Source: Narthecium ossifragum
Taxonomy: Eukaryota > Streptophyta > Magnoliopsida > Dioscoreales > Nartheciaceae
Length of the DNA stretch: 64,000 nucleotides
NCBI GenBank assembly: GCA_963920575.1
Contig: OY986964.1
Location: 16,309,987-16,373,986, forward strand
Direction: 5' to 3'
Positions 1 to 10,378 of this stretch are shown piece by piece. Made by a program: the position numbers and the translations under genes. The notes beneath the pieces were generated by a model. It did no database searches. It was given only the letters and a program-made list of their open reading frames with translations, and had not been told where the DNA came from. How positions within the stretch are numbered: position 1 is the stretch's first letter; each line of letters starts with the position of its first letter.

Positions 1-180
1 CTCGTCTCTAATCCTAGCGATGCTACACACATGCTAGCAATATAGGAATGAGATGCTCCGGAATCTATCAGTATATCTACTAAAGAACTGGAAAGCTGAA
101 AGATATCTCTTAGTACAGATGGCTCTGTCGCGGCGTGCTGGTATTGCTGTGGCGGCTGGTACAGTTGCACGGCGTCCGGC
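1..180 (-). pseudogene. Element G aspartic protease, N-terminal part
   Basis: Read on the minus strand, this continues from gag and encodes LIDSGASHSYIA, the active-site motif of Ty3/gypsy retropepsins. The catalytic Asp-Ser-Gly codons lie at about 54-65. The protease would cleave the Gag-Pol polyprotein within virus-like particles. Only the first part is in the window. The reading frame is open here, but the upstream gag in the same transcript is broken, so it is called as part of a pseudogene. Confidence 0.8.
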
Positions 181-971
181 TGCTTACGCTCTAGGAGGGC
201 AAACACACGCCCTCGCCAGCCACCTCCACCTCTGGAGTGACTCAGTCCAACCCCTGATCCGCACCCACCACTGCTCCCCTGCCACGCACTGGACCCTCCA
301 CCTCTACTGCCATGTGGCATAGTGTCTTGCGCTCCTCGCAGGTGACAGTCTCTACGGAAGTGTCCCAGTTGCCCGCACTGGAAGCACGTGACTGACGCGC
401 CATCAAGCTGCTGACCCTGGCCTCCCCCTAACGAAGCCTGTTAAGATGCCACGGCCATCAGGAGAAACTAGCCCACTGGACTCTGCAACTGTGGCTAAAA
501 CTGCTGAGGGCGCCGTGACTGCTGTTGGAAGGGTCGCGGGGGCCATTGCTGCCCTCTACCTAATCCCCCTCTGCCCTGGGGTCTCTGCGCTAAGCTCGTA
601 GAGAACGCCGGTGGAGTAGCCCTGCACCTCTCGTCCTGTAACTAGGCCAACACTACTAAGGCGCAGTTCAGAACTGCTGCGTACGTCCAGAAGCGGTGAG
701 AACAAGTCTGTCATCTGATCTCTGCCCAGAGTCCCCACTCAAATTATCGTGTCATGGCTATCGGATCTCCTGCCACTGCCCTCGTAAAACGGACCAAATG
801 TGTGAACCGGGTGGCATACTACTGAATAGAGCGAGTACCCTGTAGAAGGGACTGGTACTCGCGGGATAGAGTGTCACGTGTACTCTCCGGAAAGTATGTG
901 TCCAAGAACAATGCCCTGAACTCCTCCCATAGCTGCTCTCCTCCGTCACCGGTGTGCTGGGCGGTACACCA
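181..971 (-). pseudogene. Element G gag, C-terminal half with CCHC zinc knuckle
   Basis: On the minus strand the conserved retrotransposon gag core can be followed (WEEFRALFLDTYFPES, then an EYQSLLQG-like stretch and an RF...EWGL stretch), then a Gln/Pro/Gly-rich linker, then a CX2CX4HX4C zinc knuckle (CFQCGQLGHFRRDC) at 345-386 that would bind the genomic RNA. At least five in-frame stops and frame changes interrupt it, including one after the LLQG motif and others in the Gln-rich linker. It joins directly to the gag N-terminus at 4706-4891, from which it was separated by insertion of the solo LTR at 972-4705. The last intact codons on each side (ALDW / WCTAQ) match up across the insertion. 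Confidence 0.82.
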
Positions 972-2943
972 TGTCGCGCCCTGACCCGCCAAGGCCCAAC
1001 CGGGCCGGGCAACGCGAACCAGAACCTAACTAAACGCAGAATAATTTTGGCGAGGGTTCCGTCTAGCTTACTGGTTTCCCTAAACATTTCATAAGCACCC
1101 TTATTTAACAATAATTCCAAACTTCAACAATATAATAAGATAAATTCATATCCTCAAAAGGGTTAACATTTATACATCATACTCTCGTAGGAGACTAACT
1201 ATAACAAAAAGGGTAGATGACGATCACCGCTCCTCAAGCACTGCCAGATGCCATTGCGCCACCAAACACCTGCCCGATAGGGGCCAACGAAGAAGAGATA
1301 ACGTATGTACCTACAAAACGCAGCCCGGGTAGGAGCGACCACTAAGCTTAGTAGGGTTCTACACTATGACACATAGAAAGGAGGGAAAGCAACAGTGTCA
1401 CCCCCAAGTTAGGCCTAGGTGTGCTACGGGGTTCCATAACCCCGCCAGTGTCTGTAGGTATCTAACCATGGTCACCTTAACAAACTGGGCCCATCTCGGA
1501 AACATCTAGTACATCAGGAAGAAGACACTGCTTGGCAAGACAAGTCTCTGCCTGGTAGGCACACCCTCTGCCAAAGGATGAGACGAAGACACTGGCTGCA
1601 CCCTCAGCACCCGGCTCGAGGCTGACATGACCTCTAAAATCATCAATCAACATGTATTCAAGTCATTTAAGCCTATCATCGATATCGATTGAATACCACA
1701 ATCCAACCTGGACCATGCTACCCACCACGGTCCTAGAGCTAAATCCGAGCTACCAGAAAGCCTCGGATCGACAAGCAACTCACCGCCCACACCCTATCCT
1801 TATGCATCTAATACACAATCAAAAAATGCATACTATGATCACGCGCAAGTAAGAGGTAAGCATGCAACAATATGATAAAATAACAAACAGGTCCAACTGG
1901 ATTGCTGCAACGATACCAACGACCGCTGCCAGCCAGTCCGCAGCGGGTCCCGACATTACGACGGTACCGCGACCGTCAACCGCGAACCCCTGCAACGGGA
2001 AGCAACCCCAAAAACCTAGATGAACATATAATATTAATTAATCATCAAGATCCCCTAATTAGAGGTTAAGTGACCTCGTTGATTCGACGTCCAAACGACG
2101 TCAGAATGGAGATCCAACTTAGAAAAAACGCAGGTAAACATGCTGGGATCGACATATCCAAAACCGAAAAACCTCCAACGGCTTGATTACCAAAAAAACG
2201 CTAATCAAAACCATTAACTTCACTAATTACTTCTAATTTCTGCAAAGCAGCCCATTCGTAGGAAATTCATAGTAATTCATAGGAAAATCAAACAATTATT
2301 AAACTGGTTGAATCTGAGAGTAGAGCCAAAGATCTATAACTTTCATGTTCATTATAAATCAAGATCAGGCATGTCCAAACCCGAAAACACGCCGTAAGCC
2401 ACCTGTTCTGCAAGAACAACAAAACCGGAAAAAGCCGAGTTTAAACAATTTAAAATCCTTCTAAAATATCTATCAAATCATATGAAACTCAAATCTGTAA
2501 TTAAGCTAACCTAGATACACAAAATGACACCAAGGACACCCAGATCCACCGGCTAGATTAAGAGAAAACCCATATTAAACCCATGTAGGAAGAAACCTAC
2601 CAAACTAAGCAAACCTCGGCTGAATCCATGCTATTCGAGCACCAAATGGCTTGAAACCAAGCCACAAATCTTCCTCACGCTGCCGCGAATCCAACGAGCC
2701 CTCAAGCACTCAATTTGGTGGCTGGAGGAGGGAGAATAGACGGAAGGAAGGAAGCAGCCGGAACAGGGGAAGGAAAACAGAACCGCGAGAAAGAAGAAGG
2801 AAGAAGAAAAAGAAAAAGAAGAGGAGAGGACGAAGGAGAATGAGGATAAAGGAGAGGAGAGAAGGAGAAAGAGGATAAGGGAGTGGAGAGAAGATCTTTC
2901 TTCTCACCTCTGACAGCGGAGAGAGACGGCCAACGGTGACCGT

Positions 2944-4390
2944 TGATCGCTTACAAACGTGGTCGTTAAAACGTTGCATGCAAACTCAATCAAATATTAA
3001 ATTTATAATCCTTATTCAATCACTACACTACTAGGTAGAAATAGCGGGGAAGTCCAGAGTCGATCCACAGGGAAAACGTTGGAAACTGAAATCAATTCTC
3101 GAAACCCTAAAACTAAGGAAAGGAATCAAAGATAGAATAGAGTTATCTAAACTAATAAATAAAAGAGATAAAAGGTTGATCAATTTGAATCAATGGAGTA
3201 GTTACTTAGGAATTACTCAATCCACTCTAGTTTCATTATTAGTCTTCTCTAGTTATCATCTTGTTCCCTTCTCTCAACATTATGGATCATATGGCTACAA
3301 GCTCACATGAATCTCTAAAAGAAAGTTAATGTTCCCAACGGCATAACCTATCTTTCTTTGGCATAGATTGTCTTTGGTCCTACGATTACATTAAATTATA
3401 CTACTCCTAATGACCTTGGCATAACCTATCTTCGCGTAGCATAGCTTATCTCAAAGGTAAACCAATAACTTCATGAAAACCATCTCATAAATCTCTACAA
3501 TTAATCACATAAATCATGTAAGACTAAAAATACGTCAAGGGAACTCTGTTCATTCAACTCTATTAACAATAAAACCATATTCATGAGATCATGCATCGAG
3601 AAGTTCACAAGAATCCAACTAAAAAAAACCAAAACTACACTAGGGTTTCATGAATAATCCTAAGTACAAGAATTAGCAACTCATCTTTTGGATGAAATCC
3701 ATCGGGTTGGAATAGGAAGCTGTCACCATCCACATCCTCTCCGTCTTCTTCTTCCTCCTCCAAAGATTGTCAAAAAGATGGTTATTTTCGGCCAACCAAC
3801 ACCTTCTTATAGGTGTATTCCCGGAATTAGGGTTTTGGGTTGAGTTGGACCTCTAGTGGAACTCGGATTTCTTAGTTTAATTCTGACAGCCTCTTCTGGT
3901 CGTGACTGGGTTCAATTCGTCCGAAATTTGGAAATATGTTCAACATAAAAGATGTAGATTAGGCAGTCATCTATCCTCCCCTGAAGAGTTTATAATATTC
4001 GGACTTATGTGGAATATTTGGCGCATATTCTCCTGAGCATCGACGGACCAGTTTCCAGCAGCTGTATATCTTCATAGTCTTCCAAACCGGTATTAATCTG
4101 TCTGGAAACTCGCCAAGTGTCTAACATGAAAGTTGTAGCTCTTGAAGTCTTCTATCACGTATGAAATTTACAGAATATTTGGACTTATATAGAATATATA
4201 AAGAATATTCTCCTGACAGGCGACGAAGTAGTCTTTATCACATAAATTCATCCTTTTAGTCGAAATTCTTATATTTCTTCTCAAATCATGATTAAACCTA
4301 AAATCAACTAACAAACTATTAAATACAACTACTCTAGGCCTAACAAAGGTAATTTAAGGGGTTTAATTATGAATATTTAGTGACTCATCA
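2944..4390 (-). mobile_element. Solo LTR, Athila-type (B/H/J family), nested in the Tekay solo LTR
   Basis: Plus-strand ends TGATCGCTTACAAACG...GTGACTCATCA are the reverse complement of the LTR ends of element B. Length 1447 bp against 1445 and 1443 bp for the two B LTRs. It is flanked by ACCGT (2939-2943) and ACTGT (4391-4395), a 5-bp target duplication with one mismatch. No PBS, polypurine tract or genes accompany it. Confidence 0.88.
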
Positions 4391-4432
4391 ACTGTCCACT
4401 CAGAAAACCCACCGCCTTAACTTCATGGCACT

Positions 4433-4522
4433 AAAAGATTGATCTTCTTAGCAAGGGAAGATCGATCCCTTTCGCCCAGGAAGCCAAACTTGGGCTAAAA
4501 CACAACCCCGAGCCCGGATCTT
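4433..4522. repeat. GATC-core hairpin cassette, class i (Tekay solo LTR)
   Basis: Inverted arms with GATCGATC cores facing each other across short loops (GATTGATCTTCTTAGC...GGAAGATCGATCC), followed by a lone GGATCTTTCGATCCCGG palindrome. It is homologous to the stretch at 7236-7345 in the G LTR. See the findings for the cross-family comparison. Confidence 0.65.
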
Positions 4523-4705
4523 TCGATCCCGGGTCAACCTAACCGTTCTAATCAAACACTAACACAAACACGATCAGTATGTGCAGACGCGGGTGTGAAA
4601 CAAACTGACAAGGCGTAATTTACCAAATTACCCTTGTGGTCCACAACGAGCCTTGGACTCGACCCAGACGATCGACCCAGGAGTAGAGGGACAGGTCTTC
4701 ACACA

Positions 4706-4891
4706 ACACCAGTCAAGGGCATCCCTGTCGAACAGAAACGCCGCGAGTGTGTGTGTGACCCGGATCCGATCATCCTCGACGAAGAGAGCGTCCAGGACGC
4801 GTGTGGCTCCCCTGAGCCAGCCGTCCACTGTAGTTGGATCCCCAGTCTCACCACTGAACCTAGGTGGGTTCAGGGACTGAAAATCCATCAT
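4706..4891 (-). pseudogene. Element G gag, N-terminal part
   Basis: The minus-strand reading frame begins MMDFQSLNPPRFSGETGDP and continues through a VDGWLRGATRVLDALF segment to RDALDW. This matches the N-terminal capsid-like domain of Tekay/chromovirus gag (NPPxFxG...WL...W). The start methionine is at 4889-4891. About 370 bp of leader separate it from the PBS, as expected. The frame is lost where the solo LTR enters at 4705. Together with 181-971 it is one gag gene. Confidence 0.82.
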
Positions 4892-5273
4892 GACCGCCGC
4901 AGCGGTCTACCCATCAACAGGAGCGAGGATCCTCTCCTCGGCGACAAAGACCTTCTCCTATGCGATCGAAACCGTCACTGGTGATGACGCAACCCGCCTA
5001 GCTCGGACCGCCCTGACAGGAATCTCCCTGCTCGGTCGGGCAGGTCGACCGGGTCGAGCCCAACCCCGACCAACAACTGAAGGCCGGCCTCGAGCTCTCA
5101 ACATCTGCGCAATCACCAACGACAAACGAGCGTCCACTCGTCGGAAATCGCAAAACAAAGGAGCAAAAACAGGAAGCGAAAATACAACACATCACAAAGG
5201 AGCATGCACGGATGTTCTAAACCGAATCTTGATCCTATCATCGGAGCCTACAGCCTATGCTCTGATACCAAGT
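4892..5273 (-). promoter_or_regulatory. Element G leader with primer-binding site (tRNA-iMet)
   Basis: On the minus strand the LTR end GCGTGACA (5274 side) is followed by ACT and then TGGTATCAGAGC at 5270-5259, which is complementary to the 3' end of plant initiator tRNA-Met. That tRNA primes minus-strand DNA synthesis in Tekay elements. The rest is an untranslated leader before the gag start at 4891. Overlapping plus-strand reading frames here are shadows. Confidence 0.85.
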
Positions 5274-6580
5274 TGTCACGCCTCGACCTGCGAAAGCTCA
5301 ACCAGCCCGGGGGACGCGAACCGAAACCTAACTAACTACGAAAATTTATGGTGAAGGTTCCCTCTAGTGTACTTGTTTCCCAAAACATTCATTAAATACC
5401 CTCAATTAACAATTCTAAAATAATAGAAACCTCAAGATTAAAGATAATAAATCCAAGAGGTACAAGTTTGCAAAACCTCGAAGAGGGGAAATCAAGTACA
5501 AACATTTATCCACTTCTATAGGAGGCTAACTATACAGGGGTTCTGAAGAAAGAAAGATCACCGCTCCTTTAACTCTGCCAGACGCCGCCACGCCGCCAAC
5601 CAACTGCCCGGTAGGAGCCACCGAAGAGGAGCTAACGCATGTACCTGCAAAACACAGCATGGGTTGGAATGAGTAACTAAGCTCAGCAGAAAAACCACAC
5701 TATGACTCACAGAAAGAAGAGGGAAACGCAACAGTGTCGCCCTCTAACAAGGCCTTGGTATACACAGGGGCCCCATAACCCCACCGCGTGTCCCTAAGGG
5801 GCCTCAGTCATGGTCTTCCAGCCAAGTTGGTCACATACTGGGTCACCCTCAGCGAGGCAGGAAACCAACACTGCCATCTCACAAGCAGGAAACTAGCACT
5901 ACTAGGCGGGAAGACAACACCGCTGAGGAGGTATACCCTCTACTCAAGAGAGAAGGAAATTGGACACCGGCTATACCTCAGAACCCGGCTCGAGGCCGAC
6001 ACGGCCTCTAAATCATCGATCCATAAGTGTTCCAGTCAACTAGGACTATCATCGAATTCGACTGAACATAACCATTCAAACCTTGACGAAGCTGCCCAAC
6101 TATTGTCCTAAGGCTAATCCGAACTTCCAAGCCCTCAGGACGACGATACCACAGATCGCCCACGCCCTAAGCTTATGTAACTAATGCACAACCAGATGGA
6201 TGCTATGAACATACGCAGGGAAACATATATGCATGCAACACATGTGACCATAAAAAACAAGGTTAAGGCTCGGCACTCTGCCGGCCCGGGGTTGTGAATA
6301 GGTAAATAAGCCAAGGAATTGCTGCAGTGGTAACCCCACCAACTGTAGCCAGTTCACAAAAGCACAGCATGCTACGGGAAGCAACCCCGGCAAACACGAC
6401 TAACAACACAACATATGATCTACACATCCCGGGAGTCGTCACTCTCCCGGTTAACCACTATCCCTCATTATGGGGCTAACATGCTCAAAGATATGTACAA
6501 GTTATAAAGCGGTAAAGAAACCGAACATACAAAGCCCTGTAGGCAAAATCCGACACAAACACCTCCCTGCGACCAAAAGG

Positions 6581-6790
6581 ATCGATCTTCTTAGCAACCA
6601 TGGACTTCCATTCCTGTCAAGCCAAAAATGATCGATCTTCCCTCCAGGAAGATCGATCACTTTCGTGTCCAATGACCCCGTCCATGCCGACAAGCAAAAG
6701 ATCGATCTTCTTCCACCAGAAGATCGATCGCAGACGGGCCAGACATGACGCCCCAAGAATGATCGATCCTTCCTCAAGGAAGATCGATCT
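6581..6790. repeat. GATC-core hairpin cassette, class i (G LTR, block 1)
   Basis: Four to five inverted-repeat units. The clearest is at 6630-6658: arms GATCGATCTTCC and GGAAGATCGATC (12 bp, perfect) around a 5-base loop. A second at 6699-6730 has 11-base arms. A third at 6759-6790 has one bulge. Confidence 0.75.
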
Positions 6791-7166
6791 TCAAGGGTTC
6801 TCCGGCGAACTAGGGAAGGAAAATACCACTAGAAAACGTTACCATATCCCACAAAACCCAGGGATCTAGTAGTACGAAGGACCACGAGTCCAAAACTGGT
6901 ACTTGTACTAAAAACCAACGAGCATGCAAAGAGATCTACTCAAAACAAAAATAGATAAGATCAAAACTCACGAAAACTAGAGAACAAGTAGGTAGCATCC
7001 CTACCTAGACAAAAGCAGCTTCAATTCGCGCTGCTGAGCCTAGGATCGTCCTCAATTCCCTCCAAAATCTCGCCAGATCTAAGCTCAAGAACGGCAGATT
7101 TTAAAAGGGGAAAAGAGAAGTGGGTTAGGTCCGTTTTATAGACGGACGAACAAACGGACAAACCGA

Positions 7167-7272
7167 CCTATGAATGATCGATCTTTACCTCAAAAAAAGA
7201 TCGATCCTTCATGACGAGGAACTTGACTTTCTGGCACCAAAGGACCGATTTTCTTAGTAAGAAAAGATCGAT
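7167..7272. repeat. GATC-core hairpin cassette, class i (G LTR, block 2)
   Basis: Arms GATCGATCTTT and AAAGATCGATC around a short loop, followed by a degraded second unit (ACCGATTTTCTTAG...AAAAGATCGATC). It sits just upstream, in minus-strand sense, of the TATA-like motif of this LTR. Confidence 0.7.
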
Positions 7273-7546
7273 CATTTTGTGCAGAAAGCTAGACTTGGGC
7301 TAAAACACAAGCCCAAGCCCGGATCTTTCGATCCCGGATTCACCTAACCGTTTTAAATAAACATTATCACAAACACGGTTAGTATGCGCATATGCGAGTG
7401 TGAAACAAATTGACAAGGTACAATTTACCAAATAGCCCTTGCGGCCCAAGAAACAATGCGATCCACCGGATCGCACACTCGACGCGAAACAAGCAAGCGA
7501 GCCCCGTGCCCGACCAGGGCGGTCAACCCAGGAGTAGAGGGACAGG

Positions 7547-7580
7547 AGTATGGGAAAAGTGAGATCAAGTATGAAGATGA
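7547..7580. other. Unassigned 34-bp junction between element G and the copia LTR
   Basis: No match to the Tekay LTR terminus or to the copia LTR. It ends in GATGA just before TGTTGATTC; this would be the left target duplication of the copia element, but the right copy is not in the window. It is probably a deletion or repair scar at the end of the G LTR. Confidence 0.4.
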
Positions 7581-8695
7581 TGTTGATTCTAACCTTCTTT
7601 TGATGATGCCAACATACATTAAATGATAAAATATATGTTTAATATTTATTATGCCTTGAATTCAAAGTCTAAAATTCAATATTTAATGAGTTTATGTGCT
7701 GACGGTCGATGCATGGATGAACGGAGGGAATGCGACGGTCGATCCATGAATCGACCGCGGACGATGCACCGTACTTGACAAAATTAAATGTTGGCTCGCG
7801 GTCGATCATTGCATCGACCCTGCAAAGCTATTTTCTTGACAGAGCCTGATGGTCGATGCGATGGTCGATGGACCGGTCGACCTTGAGGTTTGGACCTTGT
7901 GTTTTTAAATGTTGTAGGCTCACGGACGATCCGACGGACGATGCGACGATCGATCGTGGAGGATGTTGGTGAAAAGTGAAGAAGCGACGGTTGATCGTAG
8001 CATCGACCCTGGAAAGCATTTTTCACAACAGAGCCTGACGGACGATGCGACAGTCGATGAGTGGATCAACCGTGGGACACAAAGCCTGAGTTATTGTACA
8101 TGACGATCGATGTCACGGACGATGCATGGATCGACTGCCAACAATGCATAGAGTAGAAAACTAGCCATGGGAGAGTTGCAGAGAGCCGTTGGAGGTCATT
8201 TTTGAGCTGGTTGAAGCTTAGATATAAGTAGTTTTTTGTTGTAAACTTGCCATAACTATTATTCATATTATTGAGATCATTTGAGCAAGTCTAATTAAGA
8301 GTTACTACTTATTCTCTTTAGAGCTACAACCTTTGTAAATCTTCTTCGGATGTGAAGAAGTACTTTGAGAGTTACCCAACTGCAGTTGGCTGTGATCGTA
8401 AGGTCACCAAGCACCGGGAAGCTTGGACGAAAAGCTTATAAAAGATTTGCAAGTAGTGGAACCTCAAGAAGAGCCTTGAGAGAAGTGAACGTAGACCAAG
8501 AGTTGGGTCGAACCATTATAAAATCGGTGCCATCTCTCTAACCTTTCCTTGATATAATTCTTGCATGCTATTTTGCTTTAGTTTCATTTCATCTACAAGA
8601 ATTTAAGGTGTTAGTTCTTTCCTACCTGATTTTTCAATTAATCTAGTTTTTTGAAAAGAGTCCAATTCATCCCCCCCACCCCTCTTGGACCTTCA
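7581..8695 (+). repeat. 5' LTR of the copia element
   Basis: Starts TGTTGATTCTAACC and ends CCTTCA, 1115 bp, followed two bases later by a PBS. A TATA-like GATATAAGTAG lies at 8221-8231. The first half is filled by hairpin-forming GGTCGAT/ATCGACC repeats (7703-8150). Confidence 0.8.
7703..8150. repeat. GATC-core hairpin cassette, class iii (copia LTR)
   Basis: Many units with the half-site GGTCGAT or GACGATG facing ATCGACC, for example 7800-7819 (7-bp arms, 6-base loop). Bases 7798-7868 align without gaps to 61104-61174 in the Athila-type D LTR at 60 of 71 positions, counted by eye. Bases 8026-8051 are identical to 58932-58957 in a Tekay solo LTR. Confidence 0.85.
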
Positions 8696-8697
8696 AT

Positions 8698-8710
8698 TGG
8701 TATCATAACT
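8698..8710 (+). promoter_or_regulatory. Primer-binding site of the copia element
   Basis: TGGTATCATAACT begins two bases after the LTR end. The first eight bases match the initiator tRNA-Met PBS TGGTATCAGAGC used by most plant copia elements; the end has decayed. Confidence 0.75.
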
Positions 8711-8760
8711 AGGTCTCTATTTTTAGTGGTGTAACAACCCTTAGCGGATCCTTTCTAGAG

Positions 8761-10378
8761 ATGGAAAACGTAGAGGGACAAGCTACCAATAGGCCACCAT
8801 ACTTTAATTGATCCAACTACACATATTTTAAAACCAAGATGGAGATATTCATCCAATCTATGGATTACGAAGCCTGGTTGGTAATAGAGGATGGACCATA
8901 TATCCCTATGAAAATTGTTGAAGGAAAAGAAGTCCGAAAAACAAAGAGTGACTACACCCCAATCGATCTCAAGAACCTTCAAATAAATGCCAAGGCCAAA
9001 AGGTTTCTGTTTTGTGCCCTTAGCCCTAGTGAATTCAATTGGGTCTCTATGTGCAAATCAGCAAAAGAGATATGGGACAAGCTTGAGGTCACTTATGAGG
9101 GAACAAGCCGAGTTAAAGAGTCGAAAATAGATATGCTTGTACATGAGTATGAACGTTTTTGCATGAAGAATGATGAAACCATTAGTGAGATGTTTACAAG
9201 TTTTACTAACATATTAAATGTGCTTGAATCTCTTGGATGAATTTATGCTAACGATGAAGTAGTGAGAAAGATACTTAGGTGTCTACCGAAATCATGGGAT
9301 CCTAAAGTGACAGCGATCGAAGAAGCCAAGGATCTATCCAAGTTGTCACTCGATGAGCTCAGGGGTTCCCTCATGACTTATGAGACAAACTTGAAGAGAA
9401 GCAACTAAGAAGGAGATAAAAAGAAGAAGATGGTTGCTTTCAAGTCATCTAGCAAAGGCTCATCCGATTCAAGTGAAGGAGATGACGATGAAGAATTGGC
9501 GATGATATCAAGATGAATTCAAAAGATTTTCAAGCGCCAAGGAGGAAAGAAATTCTTCAAGAAGAAATTTCTCAAAGGTCAAAAATACAATCCTACTTCT
9601 TCTAACTCAAATGAAATCATATGTTATGAGTGTAGGAAGCCCGAACACATCAAGTTTGATTGTCCTCAACTCAAGAAGTCTTCAAAGAAGGAGTTCAAGA
9701 AAAAGAAAGCAATGATGACAACTTGGGGAGAAAGTGATGTGGAGACCTCATCCGATGAAGAAGAACAAGAGGTAGCCAACATATGCTTAATGGCACATGG
9801 AGATGAGAAAGAAGAGAAAAATGAGGTAGAGGATGAGCTTGGATTTGAAGAACTTTTTTATGCTTATCATGCTTTAGCTAATGATTTCAAATTCCTTAAA
9901 AAGAAATACTATGCTACTTCTAAGGACTTAAAGAAAGCAGAAGAAGAAAAATTAGATGCCATGCATAGGATTGGGACCTTAGAAAAGGAAAACAAATGCA
10001 TGCTAGACAACAACTCTTGTGACACTAGTAACACACTTGAGGAGGAACTCAAGGACACTCAATATGAGCTCACCATATTGAAGAACACAAACTATGATAT
10101 GCAAAGGGAACTTATCTACTTGAGGAAATCCAAGAGAGATCTCACTCCTAAGGTAAATGACTTAAAAATCACTATAGCTAAATTCGTAAGATTAGAGACA
10201 AGCTAGATGAGATCCTTGATAACCAAAGGAGCTCCATAAACAAGGAAGGAATTGGCTACAACCCTAGGAAGGTGAACAACCAAAAGAAGACTAACTTTGT
10301 TAAAGCTTCTTCTCATCCTCCTAAGGTAGCACATGCACCTATATGTCATTATTGTTGCAAAGTAGGTCACATTGCACC
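8761..10378 (+). pseudogene. Copia gag, degraded and truncated
   Basis: Start ATG at 8761 (MENVEGQATNRPPYFN). The UBN2-type gag core follows (YEAWLVIEDG, ...EIWDKLEVTYEGTS...), then a Lys-rich linker, a CX2CX4HX4C zinc knuckle (CYECRKPEHIKFDC, 9622-9663), an acidic stretch (about 9730-9840) and a Lys/Glu-rich coiled coil (about 9840-10195). A second knuckle begins at 10344 and is cut at 10378 by element F. In-frame stops after PPYFN, after LESLG (9238), near 9406, near 9515 and at 10204 show that it is dead. The product would be the nucleocapsid/capsid protein that packages the element RNA. Confidence 0.85.

Larger units (their letters stand above)
972..4705 (-). mobile_element. Solo LTR, Tekay-type, inserted in gag of element G (itself interrupted)
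   Basis: On the plus strand it begins TGTCGCGCCCTGACC and ends near GTCTTCACACA. Without the nested insertion at 2944-4390 it is about 2.28 kb, the same size as the G 5' LTR (5274-7546), to which it is alignable along its length. There are no internal genes and no PBS next to it, so it is a solo LTR left by LTR-LTR recombination. The flanks carry a direct duplication ACACCA at 966-971 and 4706-4711, so the exact right border could shift by a base. The AG-rich stretch at 2720-2890 belongs to its transcribed leader region. Confidence 0.87.
1..7546 (-). mobile_element. Element G: Tekay-type (chromovirus) Ty3/gypsy retrotransposon, 5' part
   Basis: Minus-strand element running off the left edge of the window. 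From right to left it has a 5' LTR (5274-7546), a primer-binding site matching initiator tRNA-Met, a leader, the gag N-terminus, a solo-LTR insertion (972-4705), the gag C-terminus with a zinc knuckle, and the start of an aspartic protease. LTR ends of the type TGTCACGCC...CCTCACA on the plus strand, an iMet PBS and this gag type fit the Tekay/Del chromovirus lineage. Reverse transcriptase and integrase would lie left of position 1. Stops and frameshifts in gag show a dead copy. The outer end of the 5' LTR lacks its last 8-10 bases, so the insertion-site duplication cannot be read. Confidence 0.88.
5274..7546 (-). repeat. 5' LTR of element G (Tekay-type)
   Basis: Begins TGTCACGCCTCGACC on the plus strand and is alignable to the solo LTR at 972-4705 up to GAGGGACAGG at 7546, where homology stops 8-10 bases short of the expected CCTCACA terminus. 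A TATA-like motif for minus-strand transcription lies near 7134-7142. Two blocks of GATC-core hairpins (6581-6790 and 7167-7272) lie downstream and upstream of that motif. Confidence 0.85.
7581..10378 (+). mobile_element. SIRE/Maximus-like Ty1/copia retrotransposon, 5' fragment
   Basis: LTR (7581-8695), tRNA-iMet-type PBS (8698-8710) and a degraded gag (from 8761) with zinc knuckles and a coiled-coil region. The LTR start TGTTGATTCTAAC and the long acidic, coiled-coil gag are typical of SIRE/Maximus copia elements. The element is cut at 10378, inside the second zinc knuckle, by insertion of element F (left target bases GCACC). The pol gene and 3' LTR are not present downstream, so they were lost with the right end of F. 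Confidence 0.82.

Noticed and set aside
2651..2979. Arg/Lys/Glu-rich and Leu/Phe-rich frames on opposite strands
   Set aside because: Product of an AG-rich stretch in a Tekay LTR leader; the corresponding CT-rich stretch at 55960-56100 gives similar artefacts.
4890..5354. Plus-strand frame of 154 codons
   Set aside because: Antisense shadow over the leader, PBS and LTR start of element G, with no recognisable product.
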